Shown: positions 45,101-55,112 of the stretch, one piece after another
Position numbering within the stretch: the stretch's first letter is position 1
Layout of the letters: each line of letters starts with the position of its first letter
DNA from: Doris montereyensis
Taxonomy: Eukaryota; Mollusca; Gastropoda; Nudibranchia; Dorididae
Length of the DNA stretch: 64,000 nt
Assembly (NCBI GenBank): GCA_037039925.1
Contig: JAXRKP010000013.1
Span: 344,316-408,315 of the forward strand
Direction of reading: 5' to 3'
Position numbers and translations under genes: made by a program
The notes under the pieces: generated by a model
What the model saw: only the letters and a program-made list of their open reading frames with translations
Told to the model about the DNA's origin: nothing
Database searches by the model: none

Positions 45101-47511
45101 TCGATGTTGTCTATGGGCCCCATGAGAGCCTGGAGGCAGGGGATTTGAAAACGCTTCAGCATCTCCTGTAAACAAAAGAGAAATATAACTTTGAAACTAT
45201 TGCAGCAATGTGACCTAGACATCATATTTCTACAGTGTAAATTGATGAACAGAAACCATAAAATTATTAAGGAAAACGATATTCTTCTCTCATGGTCAAA
45301 TAACTTGATACTATTTATCCACAGGGGTGAAGAGTAGTGAGACATAAATCCCCTGGGTCATTGGGAATGGAGATTAAACAACAACAATTCAGCGAGATGA
45401 ATACTGGTATCAGCCTTGAGACAGAGCATTTGTGCGTATCTACTATGAAAGAAAGAAAGAACATCTTTATATTTCATGAAGTCCAATGCATATCAAAATA
45501 AAACCTTTTTTGGACAATAATCCATTTAGAATTAACGAGCCAAGGCTAACAACTACAAACAGTGGGTTTTGCTAACTAAAATTAAAGACTTTTATATGGC
45601 AAGACCTCTACATTACTGACTAGCAATACAGCAGTTACACTGTGATGCCTGAGGGACATACGCTTGCCTCGGATGAGGAAGTGGGAGGGAGTTTAGAGCA
45701 AGGGATGTTGATAGAATTGTTACCTTTTCTGGCATACCTACGGTTAAGCGGACGTAAAATAATGTGGGTCAAATTTGTATTCGTACTTGGACTCTACTTA
45801 CCATTCAGTATGCCTACATGTAGTCAGATCTAGGTGGCTACAAGGAGGACATCTATCACAATCGCATCGTGTCTTTGAGTCTGATTAGGATATTGCATAC
45901 TACTCACTTTAAGTACAAATTCAACCACAATATTTTTTTCACAGAGAATACGTCTTTTTCTTATTCCCAACTGGGTGTTGGGAATCCACGCACATACTTT
46001 TTCTTCTTCTTAAATTCCTAACTGGGTGTTTTGAATACAACTTTATTCTTATTCCAACCATTTATTGTTTTTATTATTATCATAGACTATGGTAGATTTA
46101 TAACGTTTTTACAAGACAGCCATGGTGGGAAATTGCATCCTTTATCCAATAGTTTTCTGATACATGTATTTTGTGTTATTATTAGGTAGGCCTATTGCAT
46201 AAATTTGCGAATTTCCCAATGTTAAATTTTAAACCTTTTTTGAACAGTTTTGATGGTTTACAAAATTGCCTGAAAATTTCTCTGGCCAAATGTTATGCAG
46301 TATTATACAAAACATACACTGTTACATAATATGATGACAATGCTGACACATTCAGACAGTTATCTTATTAGTTTGCATTTTAAATACTCATAAATAATAT
46401 TAGGGAAACATGGTTACTATTCAGGATCTGTCTATTTTTCTGATGACTCACGCTGTCAGAATGCCGTTTAATGTGCGATTCGTCATAAGGCAAGTTTTTC
46501 CCCATGTAATATGATGTAACCGATTTTTACAACGCTAATTACCTCCTCAAAATGCAACAATCGTTAGCTTGACTTAGCCAAAATGCAACAGGTTTTAATT
46601 TGTTGCATTTAAAGACTCAAGACCTGTGAAAAATAAACTTGATAACCTCTTCTTGCCTGTCTCTGCTCTGGTCACTCTTACCGGCCCCATCCCTCCCTGA
46701 CTCAATAGATCCGCCAGACACAGTCCGATCGTCTCTCTCTCAATGATCATGATGAGAAAATTTGAGAAAGATTTTGTGTCACTTTTACCCACGGAGAAAT
46801 TACTCTGTATGGCATGCATGTCAACCAAAGAAAACCCTATTGTTGCCGAATATCTTCACCTACAGTCTTGAGTGAGAGAAGAATGTAACAGATCTACGAT
46901 AAACCTTACTGAGTTTTATCCTCAAGCCAACAAAGAACAAACTATAACAAATAACAAAAAGAGAGTTGACATGTGTAGATTCTATAATATCCAAACATGA
47001 ATGGCAATGTCATTCCTACACAGTAACGGGTCGTGGCCTTTGATTGCGTCAAAAATGCACCTTCGCCAAATTGCATGATATTTTTGTCACCCATGGACCG
47101 TTGTATTCCCAAATGGGGTGGAAATATGAAAAAGCAGTATTCACTGCAGGGTTGGGTGTAACTCAGCCTTTCATCTCTCACTCCTTCAAAATAAACCCTT
47201 TTTAATATTATATATATATATATATTTATTAATTTATTATTTCTATCTGTCACACTCACACTGCACTCTCATTCTTCACCAGACAATGAGACATAAAAGC
47301 TACTTTAACTCTACTCAGAGTACCTTAGTTGAGTAAGCTACTATGGCATAGTATATATTATAGTGTGAACTGGTGAAAATAAAATAACAGGCCTATATAA
47401 TCTCTAGGTCTTGATCTAGAATATATATAGGCCTAGGCCCTATAGATTCTAGATAATTAAAGAGATATAGATCTAGTCTAGATTCTATTTACATTCCTTA
47501 CTTTCAGGCAT
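30174..47511 (-). CDS. IK: IK / RED spliceosomal protein, 20 exons
   Basis: RED (IK) partners SMU1 in the spliceosomal pre-B/B complex in the nucleus. Exons in transcript order: 47502-47511, 45072-45165, 42908-43006, 42567-42605, 42333-42400, 41763-41832, 40432-40529, 39990-40104, 39554-39624, 38692-38741, 38139-38302, 37279-37390, 36840-36888, 36185-36346, 35204-35362, 34321-34389, 32520-32550, 31543-31625, 30645-30800, 30174-30351. The ATG exon gives only MPE plus one base and joins to R-DAEAFSNPLPPGS. Landmarks: LTNEDFRKMLMTPK, SKYLGGDMEHTHLVKGLDFA, RNELFLPRRMAYVVDLEDDF, STNDIVINKLTQILSYLRQG, an Arg/Asp/Glu-rich RED repeat, SYFEKPAEE, YAECYPG, GRWDFDTAEEYSNYM, and the C-terminal HPKY followed by TAA. 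All 19 introns are GT-AG with matching phases once four single missing bases (exons 5, 15, 17 and 18) are allowed. The repaired length is about 626 codons against 557 in human. Confidence 0.95.
31927..32256 (-). mobile_element. tRNA-derived SINE, family A, copy 2
   Basis: Aligns end to end with 7115-7447: TTTGATTTGATTTACCCAC, CAGAGTGTTGTGATCTGCAC, GTCTCCGATGAGGCTTAGTG, GACCAGGGGGTAGATTTTG, and a tRNA-like head on the minus strand near 32180-32256. IK intron 17. Confidence 0.8.
32560..34320. other. IK intron 16, no gene
   Basis: Long intron. No exon, RT or transposase motif was recognised on either strand; AT-rich unique-looking sequence. Confidence 0.6.
35204..36346 (-). CDS. IK: IK RED-repeat exons
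   Basis: Exon 36185-36346 encodes IFGDLGDYEPSFAKPKDRRD then alternating Arg-Asp/Lys-Asp/Glu dipeptides. Exon 35204-35362 starts in the same style (RDRDRRDFRDRQREK), then loses frame at a T4 run (35321-35324). Reading on in the shifted frame recovers DRDYERDRGRSDRDRDRYG and finally KAPKRSYFEKPAEE, which joins in phase 0 to DEISEKPSQTASELVKS of exon 34321-34389. The dipeptide repeat gives the RED protein its name. Confidence 0.92.
38905..39000 (+). repeat. Dispersed repeat C, truncated copy
   Basis: TTGTTTGTTTCATTGAAAA, then AATTAAGAGTAAACAGCAAG and ATGAAAGATATAAGTGTGAG, in standard order with the middle diverged. IK intron. Confidence 0.65.
39297..39372 (+). mobile_element. LINE 3'-end fragment
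   Basis: Carries CCCATACACTGGAGGGTAGA followed by ATGGGAACTGTTAAAGAAAG, the extreme 3' end of the LINE seen at 16.67-18.9 kb. A severely 5'-truncated insertion in an IK intron. Confidence 0.7.
40690..41430 (-). repeat. Unclassified repeat of about 750 bp (repeat D), copy 2
   Basis: Reverse-complement relative of 26970-27590. Shared words include ATTTCGAGAAAAATGCAA and CTTTCGACAGTCTCTGGCAT in minus view. It lies in IK intron 6. The plus-strand frame starting ATGCCAGAGACTGTCGAAAG within it is part of the repeat and not the IK start. Confidence 0.85.
43007..45071. other. IK intron 2
   Basis: Two kb with no assignable gene. A Ser/Thr-rich minus-strand stretch at 43,780-44,106 (SSSSSSSSAHTTLTTTTIPT, then STAVDTTFDQQSFDVIPSVE in another frame) looks like degraded coding or repeat sequence but matches nothing I recognise. 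Confidence 0.5.
45166..47501. other. IK intron 1
   Basis: 2.3 kb intron after the ATG exon. No coding feature recognised. There is a short (TA)n at 47,208-47,224 and AGATCT/CTAGA words at 47,400-47,490 close to exon 1. Confidence 0.6.
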
Positions 47512-48700
47512 TGTGATTTCACTTGCTTGTGTTCAGCAGAAAAAGGACATAAGCCAGGATTGTACTGAATGACTGTCAATATTCTAGATCTTGTTTTACA
47601 TCGTCTCAAGGCTAATGTGTTGTGTAGGCCTACTGAGCACTCAGCACTCTCTGTCTGTCTGCACAGCCTCAATCAAATTCTGGCCAGGACTTATTAATTT
47701 TTGTCATGTCTTACTAATTTATGTTTTGTTCTCGTATTATGTTATAATTTGACATAATAGTCTTTTGATGTTACTAATAGAGAAATCTTTAAGTACAAAG
47801 ACCTTCCTTTTGCTTAGTATTATTTCAAACAAACTTGAGCAATGACTTTTCATTGAATGAATAATCACATTTCAATACTTAATGAAATCTATCTAAATTG
47901 TGTTCATTCGAACTTAAAACAAGGATTTGTTTCCCCATTAGGTAAAGGTTTCCATTATCTTACACAAATTAGGACAATATCAATTTCTAATCATAAAAAT
48001 TTAATATTTCTCATGCATAGGCGATGCATTTCGTGTTGTTAATAATACGAAGGAGCCACAGTGGAGTGAAGTCAAAGGCGAAATACGGCAATAAGTGACA
48101 ACTCCACTAATAAAGACAGAACAAAAACGTGTTGTCAAGAATATATCAATTTGGTGGGTGGAGGTTAGAAATTGTCCAATCTGGGTACTGGCAGTCTCCG
48201 GAAGTGTGTTAGGCTACCGTGTTTCAAGAACGATAACCGGGTCCAAAGATTTCCAATTTCTAGTCTAACATACACACCTGCAAAAGTGAACGTGTCAATG
48301 TGGGAGTGGGGGCTGTCATAATTTGTTCAACCTGTTCGCTTCGTCCTCAGGTCTTATCTTCCCTTATAGTCAATTAACTATACATTTTTATAGGGCAACT
48401 GTGTTCCATATCATACACAACGAACTATCTTTACGTGGAAAGTGTTTGCTATTCATTTGATATCGTAGTGTACAGTACGTCTCGTCTAGATCTACCCATT
48501 CAATTCATGCCGGCAGGCAGCATCATCATCTAGATCTAGTAGTAAGCCTATAAGCCCTTCCAGGTCTACACAGATCTAGATCTAGGCCTACGTCTGTTCT
48601 GTGTGACGTCTAGTGGTTTGTGCAATTGCCACCTCTGTAACTTCTAGTTTCCTTGAACTTTGAATTTTCTTGCAGTTAAAGAAAAATTCGTTTCATCAAA
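47512..48700. promoter_or_regulatory. Divergent IK / LRRC59 promoter region
   Basis: The two start codons face away from each other with 1,189 bp between them, so both promoters and 5' UTRs lie here. AGATCTAGATCTAG-type repeats sit at 48,485-48,590 on the LRRC59 side and at 47,400-47,485 just inside IK. A polypyrimidine-AG (TTTTCTTGCAG, ending 48675) before the LRRC59 ATG may mark a 5' UTR intron. No TATA box was assigned. A transposon-like motif ACGAAGGAGCCACAGTGG lies at about 48,045. Confidence 0.55.
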
Positions 48701-51700
48701 ATGCCTAAGGAAAGTTTGAGGGATAAACTTGATGGAAATGAATTGGATTTGAGCTTGGGTGATTTAGAAACTGTCCCAGTCAGGGAACTGGTAAGAAGAA
48801 ATGATAAAAATGTATGTCACATGTTAATGTCTGTGTGTGTAGGCATATATTTAAAAAATCTTAACCTACCAACTCAACTAGTATTATAATTATGATAAAT
48901 TGTTTATTATTTATTTATTTTTATCTCTGAGAAGTGAGTCCATGTCTCATCTACTGCCAGTTATCCATCACTACCGGTTTCCTAAAAAAATATTGGATAT
49001 GTGGGATGTCAGATAAGTAGATTTGACCATGGGCATGGGAAAAAAAACATTCGAAAGTCTCAGAATAGTTGATTAAAAAGTACGGAGTGACTATTTTCAC
49101 CGTGCGGTTAAAATATCATACCAGGCTATTATCACCGTACGGTGATAATAGTTTGGTAGGCTATTTTCACTGTATGTATCAGCTAATCGGAAGCCGGAAA
49201 AGAAACTGTGACTGGAGGAAATTCATTGTATCTTTTGAAATATTGGCCAAAAGTGCATTGCAATAGTCAAGATTTGACTAGACAAGAGAATTCACAAAGA
49301 GGATGGATACTTCTTTAGACAATAAGTGTCGTATTTTAAAAAGTCTGTTCAAAATCATATATACATTTTTCTGATGATGTTATTTACTTGACTTCTAAAG
49401 GAAAGATATGAATCAATGAACACCCCTAAGTCTTTTACAACGTCGTTAAAAGGAATTTTACTATTGCCAAAGTTGATTGGCATACAATACAATACATACA
49501 TACACGCATATATATATCTCACACACACACACACATACACCTCTTCGTTTGCACTTGACAACTGTTAATCCTCTCTACTCCTCTCATGATTCTGTTTCCT
49601 TTTCATTCTTCCACTATAATTCGTATAAAATATAAGAAGTAAATAATAACAGCATTTTAGAAGTAAAACACATAGAAAGGCAAAATATCACCAACATGTA
49701 AAATTTAGGTATTATAAGTTATCTAAGGGTTTAAAACATCTAGGCAACATAATATAATAATGTGACAGTTCGGTGAAAACATCCTACCAAACTTCATCTC
49801 ACCGTACGGTGAAAATAGCCTACCCAACTATTATCACTGTACGGTGAAAATAGCCTACCAAACTATTATCACCGTACGGTGAAAATAGCATCGTCCTTAA
49901 AAGTATTAGTGTCAATACATTGCATGCATGACGAGCTTGTACACGTGTACAGTTGTACTTACGAGCTGCGCTGACCGTTTTACTTGTATTATTGAGTCAT
50001 AAAATTTAGAGACATTTTTCTTTCTAAGCATTGCACAGGTGTGATTTGAATCTGTGTGTGACGAATAAATGAGCAGTTACCAGTACAAAATTTGTTCTTA
50101 GCAAATTAAACTTGTAATTAGTGTCGGAATTGTGGACATGTTGGATAGCTATGACAAATATAGAAATATTTGTTTGTTCCCAAGGAAGACTCAGATAAAT
50201 GGTGGTTGGATAACCGGCAGTAAACTGTACATATAAAAGTTAGCGACCCCGTGAACACAAATATATATTATATGATATATATGTCACCTGTTGTGATGTA
50301 ACAAAGTTTTTTGTAGTGAAGCGGCCGTAGTGGGAGTGACGGGTTGACTACAGTTTAACGAACATAAAAAAAAAGATGCATGTGTGTGTGGGAGAAAAAG
50401 AGAGTCTGTGTGAGGGTAGAACGGGTTAACTGTGATACCTAGAAGCCCATATATATATAAATATTAAAATTTATAAAAATGCATTTGGATTCCATTCTAT
50501 TATATTAATAATAAAGTAATTAACTGTATCAATAATAGATTTTAAAAAAAGGCTTTTTCGGTTGGTCCGAATTCACAGTTGATCCGAATCCTTTGCCCGC
50601 ATGGTTTGGTTTAAGCGGGTTCGACTGTAATATTAAAAATGTATATTATATTATTTATTATATTTAAATTATTTTTTTTAAAGCTCTATGTTTGAAAGTC
50701 AATTGGTTAATTATTTACATTATATATGATTATTTTATGTTTCATCAACCAGGCTGCACTACCAAAGGCAACTCATCTTGACCTATCTTGTAATAAACTT
50801 ACATCTTTGCCGGTAAGAAAACTGGGGATCCGTTTTGTTCCTAATAATTGTTAATATAATAAAAATTAATCTAAATATAAAGACAAAAAACTATCTCCCA
50901 TAGTATAGGTACAAGCTGTTTTCGTATTTTGTTATATATATATAATACTCAGAGTAATTTCTTAATTAAAATGCTTTTTTTCAATGACAATTCTTTTAAC
51001 ACCACCCAAAATAAACAAAAGGCAATCTAAAAACGGCAAGCCAAAGACAAGAAAAACTTATTTCCAACAGCAAAAAAAAAGAGATAAAATTCAGTCATAT
51101 TATTCCATCAATGGCTGAATGCTTGTACAACTTTAAAATACATCTTTTTCCTCTTCAGGAGAGCTTGTTGTGCTCTCTTCATACTTCATGGTATAACTTT
51201 AATTGACAAATATATATATATAAGTTATTATATGTATGTTGAAAAGAGTTTAATCAATCTACAAATATTCATAGAATTGTTGTTAGTAATTTCTGCCCAA
51301 TGTACAGAGTATAAATTATCAGTATATATAATAAAGTATGAGAAAAGAAAACTTAAAAGTGATAAAATGATTGGCAAATGTTACTCTTACTGATTTCAAT
51401 TACAAAAAACAACAACTCATAAACAACTGCCAAAATTAAATGTAATTTGCTTTATTTAAGGTAATATAACACTAAAATCTTTTTGTTTCATTCCCAGTTT
51501 AACTGCTAGGTTTTGATGATTTTATAATTGAATTATTCTTATTTATTGTGTTTGTTTATAAATAATATTTTATTTCACCTGTGTCTTATCTTTTTGCATT
51601 TTTGAGCATGAAACCTTTCTCTTTACTGGAATATTTGTATCAATTTGAGAAAGTTCTTTAATGAAATTGTATATAAACTTTCTTAGTTTTTGTCATATTT

Positions 51701-54700
51701 GACTCTGTTTCATGTTTACATTTAAACTCGTTTGGAATCTTTCAGGCAGACTTCTGCACATTGACACACATCATCAAATTGGATTTGAGCAAAAATGCGT
51801 TAACAGAATTACCAAAGGATTTTGGGAATTTGAGCAATATTCAACATCTTGATTTACTTGGTAACAAACTGACTACCCTGCCCAGATCGTTTTCTCGTTT
51901 AAAAAAGCTTAAATGGCTAGACCTCAAAGACAACGCTTTTGAAGGTGGACTGAAGAAAAATGCTGGAGACTGTCTTGATGAAATGCAGTGTAGAAAGTGT
52001 GCAACTAGGGTAATCCTTTTTGCATTGTTTTTATAATTTTTTATAAATGTTTTGGCCACAATCATAAGAAAATAAACTGAGTAAAATTATACAGGTATAT
52101 AGTTTATTTTAAAAGAATGTATACACATAAATTACTAAAGAGTAAGTTGATAGTGAATCTGTCAATTATTTCTTTTATTCTTCCTCTTGCTGTTGTGACA
52201 ATGAAGAGAGGATGTTTTTCTTTGCTTTACACACATGCATGTCTTCACAAGAAATATTATTAAACTGTATGGATTCATATGTGAGAAAGAGAAATCATAT
52301 AAAATGTTCAATTTCTTTTGTCTTTGGATTTCCTTGTCATGCAGATCTTGATGTATATGAAAGACTTGGATTCACAAATGGAAAGACAATGGCAGAATAA
52401 ATTGAAAAAACAGAGAGGTTTGTGTGTAGTCCTTTCCATTCTTTTATTTGGTATTTTGCTTAGTTAAGGTGTACTCTATTTTGAGGTGTATTACACCAAA
52501 AGAGGATTTATCTCAATTAATGTTTTAATTCTATGATAATACCATAAATGACCCATTTTTGAAGTTTTGTAATATATGTCTATTCCAATATATTTCTTCG
52601 AAACTCTTGTCAGGATAAAGATCAAATTTTGATGTATGTGACAAAGAAAACTGTGTCAAAACATATTAAAAAGTGGGGTGGGGTGGGGAGTTTTGAATTT
52701 TCAAAATTTGGATGAAATCATGTGTATCCAGGGGACGCAGAATATCAAAACCATGCGTCCTCATTGATTAAATCTGATTTGTACTTTTGTTTATTTAAAA
52801 AAATAACACATCTTTTAACCAAAACACTGTTATTGTCATTAAGTAGAGAGAAACATGGTGATTATTTTTTTTAAAGGAGATAAGAATGACTTGGATTAAA
52901 AATGAGATAAGAATATCCCCACGATGAGAACTTTTGTAAGAGTTACTTCTTACCAGTAATTTTACTCTTCCTTCTTTTACAGAGGAAGAAGCCCAACTTA
53001 AAGAAGCAGAAGAGAAAGAGAGACAGATAAAGAGACAAGAGAAGAAAACAGAAAAAGAGAGAAGAAGGCGTGAATTGGAAGCTAAGAGAGCCCAGGAGAG
53101 ACTGGCTCAAAATGGAGATACTTCTGATGAAGAAGTAAATGCTGAGCGAGGTCAGTATGAAACTCTACTAACTCAAACCAATAAACTGCTCATCATTGTT
53201 TTGAATTTTTTTCCAGTTATTTTTTGGATAATGTCTTTCTGTGAAGCAGTAATTGAATCACTCCCAAAAGTATGGAGAGACAGAGAGAGTGTGTTCAAGA
53301 GTGCACTTTGTTAAGATTTTTGCCTGATGGATTGTAGTCTTAGCATCCTGAATAAAGATCATGAAGGGGCCGCAGATTGAAATAATTGGAAAAATTTTTG
53401 TTCTCATTAAGTTCTTTTTCATAAGTTTCTTATTTACTGATTCTAATGAAATTTTAATAAACATGTAATGTTCATCAATCTGTGTAGCATTTGAAATGTA
53501 TACTAGATCTAAATCCGCTTTACTATCACAATTTATAGAACTCTCCTTCCACACATACCTTAGGATTATTAAAAAAGGGTAAATTACATTATGAGAAGAC
53601 GATCATTACTTGTACTTGATAAAATCACACACTTTCATAATTAAAAAAAAATATTGTTCAGAGAAAGAAGACTTAGATGTTCATTTATCCATATTGTGTA
53701 CTTTTGTGAGGACTAAGTGTTGTAGTTTTTGGTCTTATTTGGATAGTACATGAGGGATGATAAAATGAAGGTGAGTTTGACCAGTGGATTATAATTCCAT
53801 GATGGTAGCGGTTAGCAGTGGTATTGGATGATAAAGGTCAATAGAATTATTAAATTTACAGTTGAACAAAATTGTATACAGCTACCTGTGTGCCTGATTT
53901 TTAAAGTTTTTTTTTTCTTTTTGTCTTTTATCTTGTTGTTGGCTTTTAAACTTCTTGTTTTTGTTCCCTTTATGAATAGACTTATTTTCTTTGCTGTTTT
54001 CATTTCTTTACAGAAAAATCGAAGCAAGTCAATCATCGAGCTACAAGAAAAGCTAAAGGTTTGTCAAAGTTTACTTTTATATTCGCATGCTAAGCATAAT
54101 TCATTTGGCTCACTAAAATAAAATTATGAAATGTGTGTGTGGGGGGGAAGAGTTGAAATAATAAAATGATACAATAGCATTAGTTATAAAAACACGATGA
54201 ATGAACAACATGTACATATCTGTCTTACTGTTATCAGAAATATTTTGTGAAGATATAGGTTTTTAGACATTTTTAAGGTTTTGATGCTGCTTCACAATTC
54301 ACAGATGATGGCAAAGCATTTCAATCTGTGGACGGGGAAATGAAACTTAACAATATAGAAAATGAAAGTTGAGCTTTCTCTTTATCGAAATGAATTAAAA
54401 TAAGTCTTACCACCTCCTGATCCATTTGCCCTTAGTTAACGAAAAAAAACATTTCTAGGCCGAAACAACAGAATAAAATAGTAAACCTGAGGTTGAGGGA
54501 TTTAAGATTTTGTTTTTAAATCTTTGTCGCAAAACAATCCCTTACCAGGGGTTCAAGCTTTATAGTAATCTAGATTAGGTTCTTTTATATGCTCTTGCTT
54601 GTTGCAAGGTGGTTGGTTGGTGGGATCTGCTGGTAGGTCCTACTTCTTTCCTTTAATTTTTTTGCTTATCTTTCATTTTCATATTGCTGTTATGGTAAAT

Positions 54701-55112
54701 GTCAACAAAACAAAAAGCTTGTTGTAGGTTTGCAGTCAGCGTGACTCATCAAACAGTATGTTTGTTTATTTAACTCACAGAGAATTGTTCTTTGACATAA
54801 TATGTGTTTTATCTTATAGTGCTGTGTTTTCATTTATACCTCTGTCTGGCTCTGAAATAATCATGTTGTGATTTCTTCCTGTCAACAGATCATCGAGGTG
54901 GAAGCTGTGTCTGCCTCGTCTTTTTCTCTTTTCTGGTTCTGGTTGTGGCTTTGCTCGTAGCCCTAGACTTCCACTGTCAGTCAAGTTCAAAGGACCACCT
55001 ATGTGCCTTGTATTGGCATCCGGCACGCAAGGAGGTTGTTTCTTTTGTGTCATATTCCAGAAACAGCATTTTGAACGTTTACAACCAAAATATTAGACCT
55101 CTTTTCAGCTAA
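48701..55112 (+). CDS. LRRC59: LRRC59, ER leucine-rich-repeat membrane protein, 7 exons
   Basis: A tail-anchored-type ER protein with cytosolic leucine-rich repeats, known as ribosome-binding p34. Exons: 48701-48790, 50753-50812, 51746-52009, 52345-52417, 52983-53150, 54014-54058, 54889-55112. All introns are GT-AG and the phases (0,0,0,1,1,1) agree. The protein is 307 residues, the same length as human LRRC59, with no frame break. N-terminus [20 protein letters not shown]; leucine-rich repeats [12 protein letters not shown] (39-50), [12 protein letters not shown] and [12 protein letters not shown], capped by WLDLKDN and [14 protein letters not shown]; a charged coiled coil (about 145-230, [20 protein letters not shown]); a membrane segment at about 239-259 ([20 protein letters not shown]); and a lumenal tail of about 45 residues. 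The start was chosen by match to the family N-terminus. Confidence 0.97.
49088..49891. mobile_element. Foldback-like element with 35-bp palindromic terminal arrays
   Basis: The left end (49088-49176) and right end (49767-49891) carry inverted arrays of a 35-bp unit: GCTATTTTCACCGTACGGTG followed by ATAATAGTTTGGTAG. The core CACCGTACGGTG is itself a palindrome. 49126-49151 is a 26-nt perfect palindrome. The left array has about two units and the right about three and a half, in opposite orientation. The inside holds an RT fragment and AT-rich DNA. It lies in LRRC59 intron 1. The architecture resembles foldback elements, whose terminal inverted repeats are made of short tandem units; the family is not one I can name. 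Confidence 0.7.
49257..49480 (-). pseudogene. LINE RT fragment (Jockey/CR1-like)
   Basis: The minus strand reads [20 protein letters not shown] then, after a frame change, [20 protein letters not shown] and SNLDYCNA. This is the familiar KDLGVxID-LSF...SRLDYCN order of the Jockey/CR1 RT C-terminal region. It lies inside the foldback-like element. Confidence 0.8.
52418..52982. other. LRRC59 intron 4
   Basis: No feature recognised apart from a short GGGGTGGGGTGGGGAG run near 52,675. Confidence 0.6.
54595..54690 (-). repeat. Dispersed repeat C, copy
   Basis: Minus-strand copy: GGTTGGTTGGTGGGATCTGC, TGGTAGGTCCTACTTCTTTC and TTTCATTTTCATATTGCTGTT in plus view. LRRC59 intron 6. Confidence 0.75.

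Noticed and set aside
46595..47259. Minus-strand open frames in IK intron 1
   Set aside because: They resemble no known protein, lack consistent codon signal, and lie within the intron between IK exons 1 and 2.
50560..50640. Pogo/Tigger-like end (AAGCGGGTTCGACTGTAAT)
   Set aside because: The opposite terminal repeat could not be located, so an element cannot be delimited.
54814..55053. Minus-strand open frame of 79 codons
   Set aside because: It is antisense to the last LRRC59 exon, whose plus-strand frame encodes the conserved membrane segment and stop.
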